Shown: piece by piece, positions 45,901 through 53,996 of the stretch
Numbering within the stretch: position 1 is the stretch's first letter
Layout: every line of letters starts with the position of its first letter
From: Corylus avellana
Taxonomy: Eukaryota > Streptophyta > Magnoliopsida > Fagales > Betulaceae
Length of the DNA stretch: 64,000 bases
Reading direction: 5' to 3'
NCBI RefSeq assembly: GCF_901000735.1
Contig: NC_081541.1
Location: 20,063,841 to 20,127,840, forward strand
Position numbers and translations under genes: made by a program
Notes under the pieces: generated by a model
The model's input: only the letters and a program-made list of their open reading frames with translations
The model's database searches: none
What the model was told of the DNA's origin: nothing

Positions 45901-48306
45901 GAAATTATGCAAAACAAGGAGATTATGAGACTTCAAGTTAACAGTGAAACAAGTACATGTTGAGGGGAAAGGTTAGTCTAATAGTTCATCTTGCACATCA
46001 GAACAGGGTCATATTACACTAGCGCTTCTAGAATTGGGTATGTCATTCCTGACAAATTCAGTGGTCCTATTGCAGGATTGGATATTTGACTAATATAGTT
46101 GCTGTTTCCAACCATGATGAGAAATAGATTTCAAGTTGAAGTTATCCCAAGCTAAAGATGCAATTTCAGAAATTTGGAATCCTGATACTTTATAACTTCA
46201 AAACTCAAGGTTGAGTTTTTGGCACATGGAACTCTGCTTCAGATTTTCAGTATAAAAAGCCAGAATTCTTTGAGCAATGTGGCACTTTCCCTTGTCGGTG
46301 CCGAACTCTCTCTTGCTGGGAAGAGTTAATGGGGACAAAAGCAATTAATTAATTTTTTTTTGATAAGTAATAAGTATATTATCAAAACGCACATAGGGGC
46401 ACAACCTATGTATACAAGAGGTATATAGGGAAGGCCTATTGATTAGAAAAAGATTTACAGAGCTCTAAGAAATTAGTAAAGGTGGAGTCATGCGAGTTCG
46501 ACCAAGTCCCGCTCCAAGAGAACAAAGTATGTAATGCCAACTTCCTCAACTCAATCATGCCGCTCTCATTATCCTCAAAGCTGTGTACATTCCGTTCTTG
46601 CCATAAACACCACATCACACATAATGGGACTAGCCTCCACATACGCAAAGCATGCCTATTACCCAATTGATCACTCCAACTTTCCAAGATAACAAAAGCA
46701 ATTAATAAATCAACAGATTTTCTGAAGAATTTGAAGTGTGAAAGTTTACGAGTCAAAGTCTGTCAGTGTTAAGCTGTCTTGTAGCGTTACCAAATCACTG
46801 AATTAATCTAGTCCTTTGTTTACCAAGAAGGCTAGTTGAATTTTCTACTGTCCTTGGCAAGAGAAGTTCTGTATGTTCTACGGTTGAGTATGTGTCATGG
46901 TATGCTTTTAAAGATAAGAAATGAAATCGTTCTGATTTTTTTTTCATGGAAAAAGTTTAATTCTTCAACAATAGGATTAGCTTTTGAGCCAAAGTATGTC
47001 CAAGGAGGTGCTTTTGCACTTCTTTCCATCTATAACATCCCACCCTTAATTATTTTCTTTTTCTAGCTCTGCATCATGGACCTCTTTATAACTTGTTTAA
47101 ATAGGAGTACTCCTTTATTGGTTTTTTAATAATTCTTACAATTGTTTTAGGTGTTTAAATATCATCTAACAGTGTTATTGTGTTTAGTTGCATAAGTTGC
47201 TTATGAGTTATGACTAAACTTCCATTCTTGCCTGCTCAGGGTTTCTTCTACGAGAAATTAAAGATTTTTGGCGAGTGGCGTTGTTGTTGTCTACATTGTT
47301 ATATCCCACTGATGTTGATTGTACTCAAGATTTTTTAAATCAGCATTTTCAATTGGAGAAGCGAAAAGACCTATTTAAGACAGTTGAAAGTGCCGTCATT
47401 AAGCTAGGTATGGGCAGTGTCTTTTCACTATTCTGTCAAGTTCTCCATTTAAAACTTATTGAAGCCTTTTGAAGGATTGCTTGCTAAAGATGCTGAATTT
47501 CCATCTTTTATTAGTGGCAAGTGACTTGTGTGGGTTTAATACCTTGGCCTTAGACGCCATGACTGATTGTTGCACTTGGTGAAACCTTTTGCTTTCAGAG
47601 CCATAGAATTAAACTCCTGTGTTCTTTAAGTCTTCCAGTATTGCCTTCAATTTGTCATACCGGAAAACCTGCTATTGGTTGACAGTAACTTTTTGTGGAG
47701 TTCCTGATTTCCAAACGCCAGTCGCTGTATTTTAATTCGCTGATCATGTGAAGACCATACATTAGTATGCTTTTGTTCAAATATCTTCATTGGTTACAAA
47801 ATCCAGAAGGGGGCTAGAAATTGATATGTACCATTGGACTATTTAAGTGATCCTTGTGAAACATGAATTTTCCAACCAACACATGAATTTTCCAACCAAC
47901 ACGCATGCTGGTCAATAATTGGCAATCCTTTTATACTCTCTATTTATTTATTTATTTATTGAAATGCAGGTCTTGAGAAAGTGTGGGATGTAAAACCATT
48001 GGTCAATGGGAAGGATATTATGAGTGTCTTGCAGCTTAAAACTGGAGGACCACTTATCAGGGAGTGGGTAAGTCAGTTTTCTTTCTTTTTCTTTTATTTT
48101 TCTTTTTAATTCTGGGATGAGTGAGTTTGGTTTTCTCTCTCTTTTGTTTGTTTGTTATTATAATTGCGAGAAACTCTAATTCATTTATTACATGGCAGCA
48201 ACAAAAACTGCTTGCATGGCAGCTTGCCAATCCCTTGGGCACTGTGGAGGAATGCATTGATTGGATGAGGCAAGCAGATTCTAAGCGTTTAAAGACACAG
48301 CAGTAG
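12210..48306 (+). CDS. CCA-adding enzyme (tRNA nucleotidyltransferase / poly(A) polymerase family), 15 exons
   Basis: Adds or repairs the 3' CCA of tRNAs. Exons: 12210-12485, 12599-12729, 14416-14533, 17664-17719, 17834-17883, 17987-18085, 19006-19115, 19268-19395, 33417-33483, 33660-33743, 34451-34513, 34653-34797, 47240-47407, 47970-48067, 48199-48306. They total 1,701 nt in one frame (566 residues plus TAG), all with GT...AG introns. Class II nucleotidyltransferase motifs are visible: [23 protein letters not shown] (metal-binding D100 and D102), RRDLTINS (187-194), [18 protein letters not shown] and [14 protein letters not shown]. The first ATG (12210, with in-frame TAG at 12204) gives a 48-residue leader before a second in-frame ATG at 12354 ([14 protein letters not shown]). 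Two starts of this kind suit dual organelle/cytosol targeting, as known for plant CCA enzymes. Introns 8 and 12 are 14.0 and 12.4 kb, inflated by LINEs. The last three exons recur at 51045-52092. Confidence 0.93.
13005..13207. mobile_element. Foldback MITE in intron 2
   Basis: Inverted arms of about 50 bp, roughly 13008-13060 and 13155-13207, share gtagtttaatcaacgg and tgttattttaataaca, which is itself palindromic. The centre holds a second hairpin, cttaaagttgact / agtcaactttaag. There is no coding capacity. TA-rich microsatellite DNA flanks it on both sides, so a target duplication cannot be read. Confidence 0.65.
13783..14180 (-). mobile_element. Probable old LINE 3'-end fragment in intron 2
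   Basis: On the plus strand a T-run followed by cgataagtaat, then ggtgtaaatgcgccc...acaatataca...aacacctaac, resembles the antisense 3' ends of the clear LINEs in this window (T-run, gataagtaa, gcgc...gcgcaaccc, gtatacaa). No reverse-transcriptase motif remains, and the right boundary is arbitrary. Confidence 0.4.
15054..15229 (+). mobile_element. Short SINE-like retroposon in intron 3
   Basis: A 176-bp insert is flanked by a perfect 12-bp target duplication tggtacgaaggt (15042-15053 and 15230-15241) and ends in an (aaag)n-type A-rich tail. Those are hallmarks of LINE-mediated retroposition. I could not recognise the source RNA and found no convincing A/B box pair, so it may be a small-RNA or SINE-type copy. 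Confidence 0.7.
16281..17543 (+). mobile_element. 5'-truncated LINE, plus strand, in intron 3
   Basis: Decayed end of an L1-type ORF2. It carries the region after the reverse transcriptase ([16 protein letters not shown], then [14 protein letters not shown]), [15 protein letters not shown], and a C-terminal RVT zinc-binding region ([35 protein letters not shown]). It ends in ttacttat plus an A run (17534-17543). Several frameshifts and stops and an internal deletion around 16735-16990 make it non-functional. It is in the same orientation as the host gene. Confidence 0.8.
22217..25420 (-). mobile_element. LINE inserted into the outer LINE, with internal deletion
   Basis: The 3' end has a T-run at 22217-22232 then gataagtaat. 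Target duplication: cctccttaatgc at 22205-22216 and cctcctcaatgc at 25421-25432 (11 of 12). Minus-strand ORF pieces read RVT zinc-binding (22481-22777), thumb/connection (22895-23718), RT with [12 protein letters not shown] (23694-24164) and RT fingers with [15 protein letters not shown] (24180-24464). At about 24480 the RT joins directly to an ORF1-like Gly/Ser-rich segment (24500-25400), so the endonuclease and front of the RT have been deleted. Confidence 0.85.
26793..32790 (-). mobile_element. Nearly full-length L1-type LINE, innermost of the intron 8 nest
   Basis: About 6.0 kb. T-run 26793-26800 then gataagtaa marks the 3' end. Minus-strand modules in order are: ORF1 (32444-32827, e.g. 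[18 protein letters not shown] and [19 protein letters not shown]; then 30615-32237, low complexity), endonuclease (29297-30346, with [15 protein letters not shown] and [11 protein letters not shown]), RT (28438-29254, with [15 protein letters not shown] and [11 protein letters not shown]), thumb (27577-28365) and RVT zinc-binding (26875-27540, with [18 protein letters not shown]). ORFs are broken by frameshifts and stops. The 5' boundary is set by where the host LINE resumes (acagctgctttag); the target duplication is not clear. Confidence 0.85.
29297..30346 (-). pseudogene. LINE apurinic-type endonuclease and linker ORF
   Basis: A 349-codon open stretch of the innermost LINE. Endonuclease signatures of the exonuclease/endonuclease/phosphatase fold are visible: [25 protein letters not shown] and [12 protein letters not shown]. 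The linker before the RT follows ([24 protein letters not shown]). The N-terminal catalytic part is cut off by a frame change near 30346. It nicks target DNA to prime reverse transcription in active relatives. Confidence 0.8.
32966..33178. repeat. Tandem duplication of about 105 bp inside the outer LINE
   Basis: cttttcactctatc...agatagaatcttaggcttcataatgaacaagtagag...cttgtctt...agagtg occurs twice, from about 32972 and about 33077. Both copies correspond to the antisense endonuclease region also seen at 30440-30550. Confidence 0.7.
36210..36268. repeat. Compound microsatellite (TC)n(AC)n(AT)n
   Basis: A run of ctctct, then acacac, then atatat within intron 12. It is a simple sequence repeat and likely length-polymorphic. 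Confidence 0.9.
36949..36977. repeat. (TA)n microsatellite at a LINE 3' junction
   Basis: About 14 TA units directly abut the T/A-rich 3' end of the next LINE, which is why the target duplication there cannot be resolved. Confidence 0.85.
38068..39342 (-). pseudogene. LINE reverse transcriptase ORF
   Basis: 424 open codons. RT landmarks are [73 protein letters not shown] and the catalytic [12 protein letters not shown]. The thumb follows ([34 protein letters not shown]). It is separated from the endonuclease ORF by one frame change near 39340, and from the zinc-binding part by a break near 38060. Confidence 0.85.
39339..40517 (-). pseudogene. LINE endonuclease and linker ORF
   Basis: 392 open codons. 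The sequence shows [56 protein letters not shown] and [14 protein letters not shown], then the RT-proximal [20 protein letters not shown]. It belongs to the same element as the adjoining RT ORF; one frame change separates them. Confidence 0.85.
40653..43434 (-). mobile_element. Young 5'-truncated LINE inserted beside or within the previous LINE
   Basis: T-run then gataagtaaat at the 3' end. Perfect target duplication ctaattttgaaaatcttt at 40635-40652 and 43435-43452. The left copy abuts the endonuclease end of the neighbouring LINE. 5' truncation falls in the linker before the RT, and the reading frame is open right up to the truncation point ([15 protein letters not shown] before the first Met). 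Perfect duplication plus an unbroken ORF means this is the most recent LINE insertion in the window. Confidence 0.9.
40735..43392 (-). CDS. LINE ORF2 C-terminal two-thirds: reverse transcriptase plus RVT zinc-binding domain, intact
   Basis: An 885-codon uninterrupted ORF. In order: linker [22 protein letters not shown] fingers [18 protein letters not shown] and [19 protein letters not shown]; palm [18 protein letters not shown] and catalytic [11 protein letters not shown] (FADD codons at 42301-42312); thumb [14 protein letters not shown] and [18 protein letters not shown] zinc-binding [18 protein letters not shown] near the C-terminus. The annotated Met is internal because the element is 5'-truncated, and it lacks endonuclease and ORF1, so it cannot retrotranspose alone. 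A complete source copy elsewhere in the genome is implied. Confidence 0.9.
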   Translation of the reverse strand: MDMVKELENTLLCEEIHWRQKSRTLWLKEGDRNTRFFHKMANSHRRYNRVEELRINGVLSDDPAEVKAHIVSYYQSLYTEQSTWRPRMDNQPFLSIDEEDNRWLERDFEEKEVWEVVKGMDGDKAPGPDGFSMAFFQACWGVVKHDVMAVFAEFHRRRQLVRSLNATFISLIPKKADAVEMKDFRPISLVGGVYKIVSKVLAIRMRTVLGKIISYSQNAFIGGRQILDSVLIANESVDSRMKSGVPGVLCKLDLEKAYDHVNWDFVLYLLRRCGFGERWRAWMEWCITSVRFSILVNGSPEGFFNSSRGIRQGDPLSPLLFVLVMEALSKMVNVSVDQGFLTGFSVGNRGLSELVVSHSLFADDTLIFCEDSIEQIRYVRLILLCFEAVSGLRVNLGKSKIVAIGEVENIGVLANILGCSVADLPMKYLGLPLGAGHKDKVMWNDVIEKMERQMAGWKRMYLSKGGRLTLIKSTLSNLPTYFLSLFPIPISVAKRLEKVQRDFLWGGVGEEHKLHLVNWDQVCRPLRYGGLGIRKLHHFNQALLGKWLWRYANESEALWYKVIKAKYEDQEGGWCTKEVSGSHGVGLWKHIRQGWNFFAKGIHYEVGEGSKVRFWHDIWCGDSSLKHAFPSLYSIARHKEAWVKDNFIWRNGVVEWNVIFVRSVQDWEMDLISSFFDRLYSYKISLGSMDCIRWSSSKKGNFEVKSLFKALSKCDHELFPWKSIWRTKVPLRVAFFGWTAALGKILTHDTLRKRNIVVVEWCCMCKKNGESVDHLLLHCEIASVLWHNIFDRFGLFWVMPRKVRGLFDCWWSGGSSRSAVVWKMIPLCLMWCIWNERNARCFENSTRTIEELTHFFFFTLYSWTAAWLAPIGISYSDFLVHFSPS
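43453..44225. repeat. Two units of an old three-copy intron repeat (third at 46707-47090)
   Basis: Units at about 43490-43815, 43850-44215 and 46720-47085 share the same order of landmarks: gagtcaaagtct, a ttgtcattgtatgctttt-like segment, agatgagaaatgaaa, caacaataggatta, tgagccaaagt.tgtccaagg, catctataa.a, ccaaaattattt. Divergence is substantial, so this triplication predates the transposons sitting between units two and three. Confidence 0.65.
44586..45022. mobile_element. Tourist-like (PIF/Harbinger-type) MITE
   Basis: 437 bp bounded by perfect 15-bp terminal inverted repeats, GAGCACTAGCAGCAA at the left and its complement at the right, with TAA target duplications at 44583-44585 and 45023-45025. 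A 3-bp TWA duplication and ends of the GAGCA...GCAG type are characteristic of Tourist/Harbinger MITEs. There is no coding capacity. Confidence 0.85.
45026..46334 (+). pseudogene. Unrecognised decayed coding remnant in intron 12
   Basis: Interrupted by the SINE at 45274-45537. Short open stretches (e.g. [55 protein letters not shown]) in changing frames have coding-like composition, with stops throughout. It may begin as early as about 44230, before the MITE. I do not recognise the family; a retrotransposed host-gene copy or a decayed retroelement is possible. A near-identical second copy starts at 49235. Confidence 0.35.
45274..45537 (-). mobile_element. tRNA-derived SINE (minus strand), absent from the second copy of this segment
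   Basis: Read on the minus strand, it starts with a tRNA-like head containing an A box (TGGCTTGGTGG) and a B box (GGTTCGAAACC) at typical spacing. A unique body follows, and it ends ...CTCGATATC plus an A run (T run 45274-45285 on plus). Target duplication gcaaccttt lies at 45265-45273 and 45538-45546. The duplicated segment at 49235 onward has a single uninterrupted gcaaccttt at the corresponding site (near 49344), giving a natural empty-site control. Confidence 0.9.
46350..46691 (-). mobile_element. Very short 5'-truncated LINE (ORF2 C-terminus only)
   Basis: T-run then gataagtaat...gcacataggggcacaacc, followed on the minus strand by the last residues of the RVT zinc-binding region ([22 protein letters not shown]). 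Perfect 15-bp target duplication acaaaagcaattaat at 46335-46349 and 46692-46706. The same insertion is present at 50154-50496 in the second copy of this segment, so it predates the two haplotypes. Confidence 0.9.
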
Positions 48307-48869
48307 CTTGCACCGAAAGAAGCTCAGCTGCTGGCTGCCAGAAGTTGCCGAGATATGCAGTACTTCCCTGATGAAAACCAATGAGTTGGAGTTTCAGGTA
48401 GGGTGCACGACCAATAGTCATGTTTCAGATTACAAAATACCGACGAATATCTGGCAATGTTTTCCGGAAATTTTTTTAATACCTTTTGGTAGTAAAATGG
48501 TTTTATTTTTGTCAGTTTTCACCATTGATGGGGGGATATAGCCCAGAAGAAGTGAATTTTCATAGTAATCTTAGTAATCTTGATGATGAAGCAACTCTCC
48601 ATTTCAATTGTGAGTTGTGTTTTTTTTTTTTACCAGTGCAAGATGACAAAAGAAAAACGCTCCCTTCTCTCGCTTCACGTGTTTTCGTTTTGTCCTTTCC
48701 TCTACTGCCGTAGAGGTGGCACGTGGTAGCGTTTTGCGTTAGGGTTAGTTCATTTTCGGACTGTTATGTCACCAAGTTCTTGGAAGCTGGTCCTCTGAGG
48801 TGCTTATAGATCGACGGTTCTCTGTTGAAGCGAAAAGCTTCAGCTTCTCGGAGAAGGAAGGGTTTTGTA

Positions 48870-49134
48870 TAGGGTTGGGCGCGGGTCAGGGTGGGGCGGG
48901 TATTGCCCATTTCAAGCACCTGCCCCGCACTATGCGGGTTTGAATACTTTAACCCGCCACTCGCATACAATATCTATTATCCGTGCGGGGCGGGTTTGGG
49001 TATTATGTTAACCATGGTTGCAAGGACATGAGCACACCGAGGGGTGAGAAAAAAATTAAATAGTACAAATAAAAAAATCACTACTTCGACATTAAAATCA
49101 TTACTTCAACAAAAACCCAAATTTAAATGCAATC
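48870..49134. mobile_element. Left part of non-autonomous hAT element, cut by the sequence gap
   Basis: Preceded by gttttgta (48862-48869). Begins TAGGGTTGGGC and matches the complete element at 52656-53447 until the N run at 49135. Confidence 0.8.
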
Positions 49135-49234
49135 NNNNNNNNNNNNNNNNNNNNNNNNNNNNNNNNNNNNNNNNNNNNNNNNNNNNNNNNNNNNNNNNNN
49201 NNNNNNNNNNNNNNNNNNNNNNNNNNNNNNNNNN
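49135..49234. other. Assembly gap of exactly 100 N
   Basis: A fixed 100-N spacer of the kind used for gaps of unknown size. The sequences on its two sides overlap each other by about 3.7-4.0 kb. Confidence 0.98.
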
Positions 49235-50153
49235 AAAGCAAGTTTCAAAGCCAAAGCAACAAGCAGACTAACCTATACAATAATCAAAATGCCTAAACTG
49301 CAAATCGAAAGCCCAAAACTGAGTGCATTGAAGCTTGGAGGGCAACCTTTAAAGATAAAACATCTTCCTCAGAAGCTCAACAGTCAAATTGCTGATGAGA
49401 CAAATTATCTTCAATTGCTTGAAAAAGCTTATTAAACATGGGATCAAAGGAGAGGCCAAGTGTGTGCTTATAATCAAGGAAGTCAATAATTTGAGAAATC
49501 ATCAGTCTAATGTAGTGCCCAATATGTCAAGCTACTTAAATAACTTCTCTAAGACTGTTCAAGGAATTGTTCGAAATCACCTCTACCAGTTCTTCAAAGC
49601 TGGTTGGATTTGTCCGAAGGGTCCTACATAATGTTCACATTAAAGCCAAGTAGAGCAATATGTTTGCTGAAGAATCTATAAGCGCTATGTCCTTTGTTAA
49701 GGTTGAAATTATGCAAAACAAGGAGATTATGAGACTTCAAGTTAACAGTGAAACAAGTACATGTTGAGGGGAAAGGTTAGTCTAATAGTTCATCTTGCAC
49801 ATCAGAACAGGGTCATATTACACTAGCGCTCCTAGAATTGGGTATGTCATTCCTGACAAATTCAGTGGTCCTATTGCAGGATTGGATATTTGACTAATAT
49901 AATTGCTGTTTCCAACCATGATGAGAAATAGATTTCAAGTTGAAGTTATCCCAAGCTAAATATGCAATTTCAGAAATTTGGAATCCTGATACTTTATAAC
50001 TTCAAAACTCAAGGTTGAGTTTTTGGCACATGGAACTCTGCTTCAGATTTTCAGTATAAAAAGCCAAAATTCTTTGAGCAATGTGGCACTTTCCCTTGTC
50101 GGTGCCGAACTCTCTCTTGCTGGGAAGAGTTAATGGGGACAAAAGCAATTAAT

Positions 50154-50496
50154 TTTTTTTTTTTTTGATAAGTAATAAGTATATTATCAAAACGCGCATA
50201 GGGGCACAACCTATGTATACAAGAGGTATATAGGGAAGGCCTATTGATTAGAAAAAGATTTACAGAGCTCTAAGAAATTAGTAAAGGTGGACTCATGCGA
50301 GTTCGACCAAGTCCCGCTCCAAGAGAACAAAGTATGTAATGCCAACTTCCTCAACTCAATCATGCCGCTCTCATTATCCTCAAAGCTGCGTACATTCCGT
50401 TCTTGCCATAAACACCACATCACACATAATGAGACTAGCCTCCACATACGCAAAGCATGCCTATTACCCAATTGATCACTCCAACTTTCCAAGATA
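50154..50496 (-). mobile_element. Second copy of the very short LINE
   Basis: Same element and same target duplication acaaaagcaattaat (50139-50153, 50497-50511) as at 46350-46691, with a longer T run and a few substitutions. Confidence 0.88.
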
Positions 50497-51044
50497 ACAA
50501 AAGCAATTAATAAATCAACAGATTTTCTGAAGAATTTGAAGTGTGAAAGTTTACGAGTCAAAGTCTGTCAGTGTTAAGCTGTCTTGTAGCGTTACCAAAT
50601 CACTGAATTAATCTAGTCCTTTGTTTACCAAGAAGGCTAGTTGAATTTTCTACTGTCCTTGGCAAGAGAAGTTCTGTATGTTCTACGGTTGAGTATGTGT
50701 CATGGTATGCTTTTAAAGATAAGAAATGAAATCGTTCTGATTTTTTTTTCATGGAAAAAGTTTAATTCTTCAACAATAGGATTAGCTTTTGAGCCAAAGT
50801 ATGTCCAAGGAGGTGCTTTTGCACTTCTTTCCATCTATAACATCCCACCCTTAATTATTTTCTTTTTCTAGCTCTGCATCATGGACCTCTTTATAACTTG
50901 TTTAAATAGGAGTACTCCTTTATTGGTTTTTTAATAATTCTTACAATTGTTTTAGGTGTTTAAATATCATCTAACAGTGTTATTGTGTTTAGTTGCATAA
51001 GTTGCTTATGAGTTATGACTAAACTTCCATTCTTGCCTGCTCAG

Positions 51045-52092
51045 GGTTTCTTCTACGAGAAATTAAAGATTTTTGGCGAGTGGCGTTGTTGTTGTCTACA
51101 TTGTTATATCCCACTGATGTTGATTGTACTCAAGATTTTTTAAATCAGCATTTTCAATTGGAGAAGCGAAAAGACCTATTTAAGACAGTTGAAAGTGCCG
51201 TCATTAAGCTAGGTATGGGCAGTGTGTCTTTTCACTATTCTGTCAAGTTCTCCATTTAAAACTTATTGAAGCCTTTTGAAGGATTGCTTGCTAAAGATGC
51301 TGAATTTCCATCTTTTATTAGTGGCAAGTGACTTGTGTGGGTTTAATACCTTGGCCTTAGACGCCATGACTGATTGTTGCACTTGGTGAAACCTTTTGCT
51401 TTCAGAGCCATAGAATTAAACTCCTGTGTTCTTTAAGTCTTCCAGTATTGCCTTCAATTTGTCATACCGGAAAACCTGCTATTGGTTGACAGTAACTTTT
51501 TGTGGAGTTCCTGATTTCCAAACGCCAGTCGCTGTATTTTAATTCGCTGATCATGTGAAGACCATACATTAGTATGCTTTTGTTCGAATATCTTCATTGG
51601 TTACAAAATCCAGAAGGGGGCTAGAAATTGATATGTACCATTGGACTATTTTAAGTGATCCTTGTGAAACATGAATTTTCCAACCAACACGCATGCTGGT
51701 CAATAATTGGCAATCCTTTTATACTCTCTATTTATTTATTTATTGAAATGCAGGTCTTGAGAAAGTGTGGGATGTAAAACCATTGGTCAATGGGAAGGAT
51801 ATTATGAGTGTCTTGCAGCTTAAAACTGGAGGACCACTTATCAGGGAGTGGGTAAGTCAGTTTTCTTTCTTTTTCTTTTATTTTTCTTTTTAATTCTGGG
51901 ATGAGTGAGTTTGGTTTTCTCTCTCTCTTTTGTTTGTTTGTTATTATAATTGCGAGAAACTCTAATTCATTTATTACATGGCAGCAACAAAAACTGCTTG
52001 CCTGGCAGCTTGCCAATCCCTTGGGCACTGTGGAGGAATGCATTGATTGGATGAGGCAAGCAGATTCTAAGCGTTTAAAGACACAGCAGTAG
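51045..52092 (+). CDS. Duplicate of CCA-adding enzyme exons 13-15
   Basis: Exons 51045-51212, 51754-51851 and 51985-52092 repeat the last three exons of the gene with intact splice sites, frame and TAG stop. The only exon difference I see is a synonymous GCA to GCC in LLAWQL of the last exon. Because the copies flank a 100-N gap, this most likely represents the other haplotype of the same gene end. If the duplication were real, it would be a headless 3' fragment. Confidence 0.85.
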
Positions 52093-52655
52093 CTTGCACC
52101 GAAAGAAGCTCAGCTGCTGGCTGCCAGAAGTTGCTGAGATATGCAGTACTTCCCTGATGAAAACCAATGAGTTGGAGTTTCAGGTAGGGTGCACGACCAA
52201 TAGTCATGTTTCAGATTACAAAATACCGACGAATATCTGGCAATGCTTTCCGGAAATTTTTTTAATACCTTTTGGTAGTAAAATGGTTTTATTTTTGTCA
52301 GTTTTCACCATTGATGGGGGGATATAGCCCAGAAGAAGTGAATTTTCATAGTAATCTTAGTAATCTTGATGATGAAGCAACTCTCCATTTCAATTGTGAG
52401 TTGTGTTTTTTTTTTTTACCAGTGCAAGATGACAAAAGAAAAACGCTCCCTTCTCTCGCTTCACGTGTTTTCGTTTTGTCCTTTCCTCTACTGCCGTAGA
52501 GGTGGCACGTGGTAGCGTTTTGCGTTAGGGTTAGTTCATTTTCGGACTGTTATGTCACCAAGTTCTTGGAAGCTGGTCCTCTGAGGTGCTTATAGATCGA
52601 CGGTTCTCTGTTGAAGCGAAAAGCTTCAGCTTCTCGGAGAAGGAAGGGTTTTGTA

Positions 52656-53447
52656 TAGGGTTGGGCGCGGGTCAGGGTGGGGCGGGTATTGCCCATTTCA
52701 AGCACCTGCCCCGCACTATGCGGGTTTGAATACTTTAACCCGCCACTCGCATACAATATCTATTATCCGTGCGGGGCGGGTTTGGGTATTATGTTAACCA
52801 TGGTTGCAAGGACATGAGCACACCGAGGGGTGAGAAAAAAATTAAATAGTACAAATAAAAAAATCACTACTTCGACATTAAAATCATTACTTCAACAAAA
52901 ACCCAAATTTAAATGCAATCCTTAACAAGAATCTATAACAAAAAATCTTTAAAAACTTAAAAACAAAAAACTCTAACATCACAATATAATCAAACAAAGA
53001 CAAATCAGACCGAGAGGTGATTCGGTCATGAAGGTCACTGTGAGAGAGAGAGAGAGAGAAACTTGGGAGCGGATTGCGGAGGCTAAATCAGTGCTTTGGA
53101 AGAGGTGAGAGAGAGGAGCAGCAAGAGTGAGTGGAGAGAGGAGTGGCAACGCCGACAAGAGTGAGAGTGAGTCGAGAGACGGAGAGAGGATGGAGGGGAA
53201 TAGGGGATGGAGGAGCGGCTGATGAGAAATGAGAATGAAAGAAGGATCTAGATTCTAGGGTTTTTTAATTTTTAAGTGTATATATGCGGGGCGGGGCGAG
53301 TATCCGCAAGAAAAAAATCACTAGACTCGTAACTCGCCTCGCCTCGCGCGGGTTGGAAAATATCCAACTCGTACCCGCAAAATAACATTTAAAAATTGTG
53401 CGGGTCGGAGCGGGTTTGCGGGTTGGGCGGATTTTTGCCCACCCCTA
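52656..53447. mobile_element. Non-autonomous hAT element (792 bp)
   Basis: Flanked by a perfect 8-bp target duplication gttttgta (52648-52655 and 53448-53455), diagnostic of hAT. The termini are TAGGGTTGGGC and the complement of TAGGGGTGGGC. Subterminal regions are rich in cccgc/gcggg motifs. The interior has a GA-rich stretch and no transposase. It interrupts the LINE ORF1-like reading frame. Confidence 0.88.
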
Positions 53448-53996
53448 GTTTTGTAGGGGTTATTCTTGTGGGTCATCAAGGTGTTGCCTGGTTGGTGGCT
53501 AAGGTGGAAGAGGCTGTGCAGTCTCCAGGAATGATGAATTTGCCAAGTCTTTTCGCGAGGAAGAGAAGGCGTTGAATGTGTGTGGGAGTGGTAACAAGGC
53601 AAGTAGGTTCTTAGAGGTAGTTGTTTATGCGGAAGGCGAAAGAAAATGGATCATCTGGATCCCAGAGGGTGGTCATGGGAGGGGCTGGCGATGGTTTGTG
53701 GGTGAACTGTGATAGATACTGGCGATTCAAGCAAATAATTTTGGAATTTCGAAATATGAGGTCCCCTCTTTGGTAGGGAAACAACTTCAGGTGAATCAGA
53801 GTGAGTCCTCTTTGGGGTTTAAGGATGGGAGGTCTTTTGTGGAGGTGCTAAGATCGACTTGTGTTGTGGTGAAAGCTATTGGGATGAAGCTCTTATCGAC
53901 GCGGCTTCTTGATGTGTTCCCGGTAGCCACTTGTTTTGAGACGGGGAACGACGGAGTGGAGTTGCAATTCGCAGTGGATTGCTATGAAATGGAGCG

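Larger units (their letters stand above)
49235..52920 (+). repeat. Second copy of 45158-49134 (probable haplotype or contig-overlap duplication)
   Basis: Near-identical to 45158-49134 in the same orientation, starting at the first base after the gap and ending where the first copy runs into the gap. Differences include absence of the SINE, one instead of two copies of a 21-bp unit (acatgaattttccaaccaac plus one base, near 47861), T-run lengths and scattered SNPs. It contains the remnant pseudogene, the short LINE (50154-50496), three terminal exons of the CCA-adding enzyme and the start of a hAT element. Confidence 0.93.
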
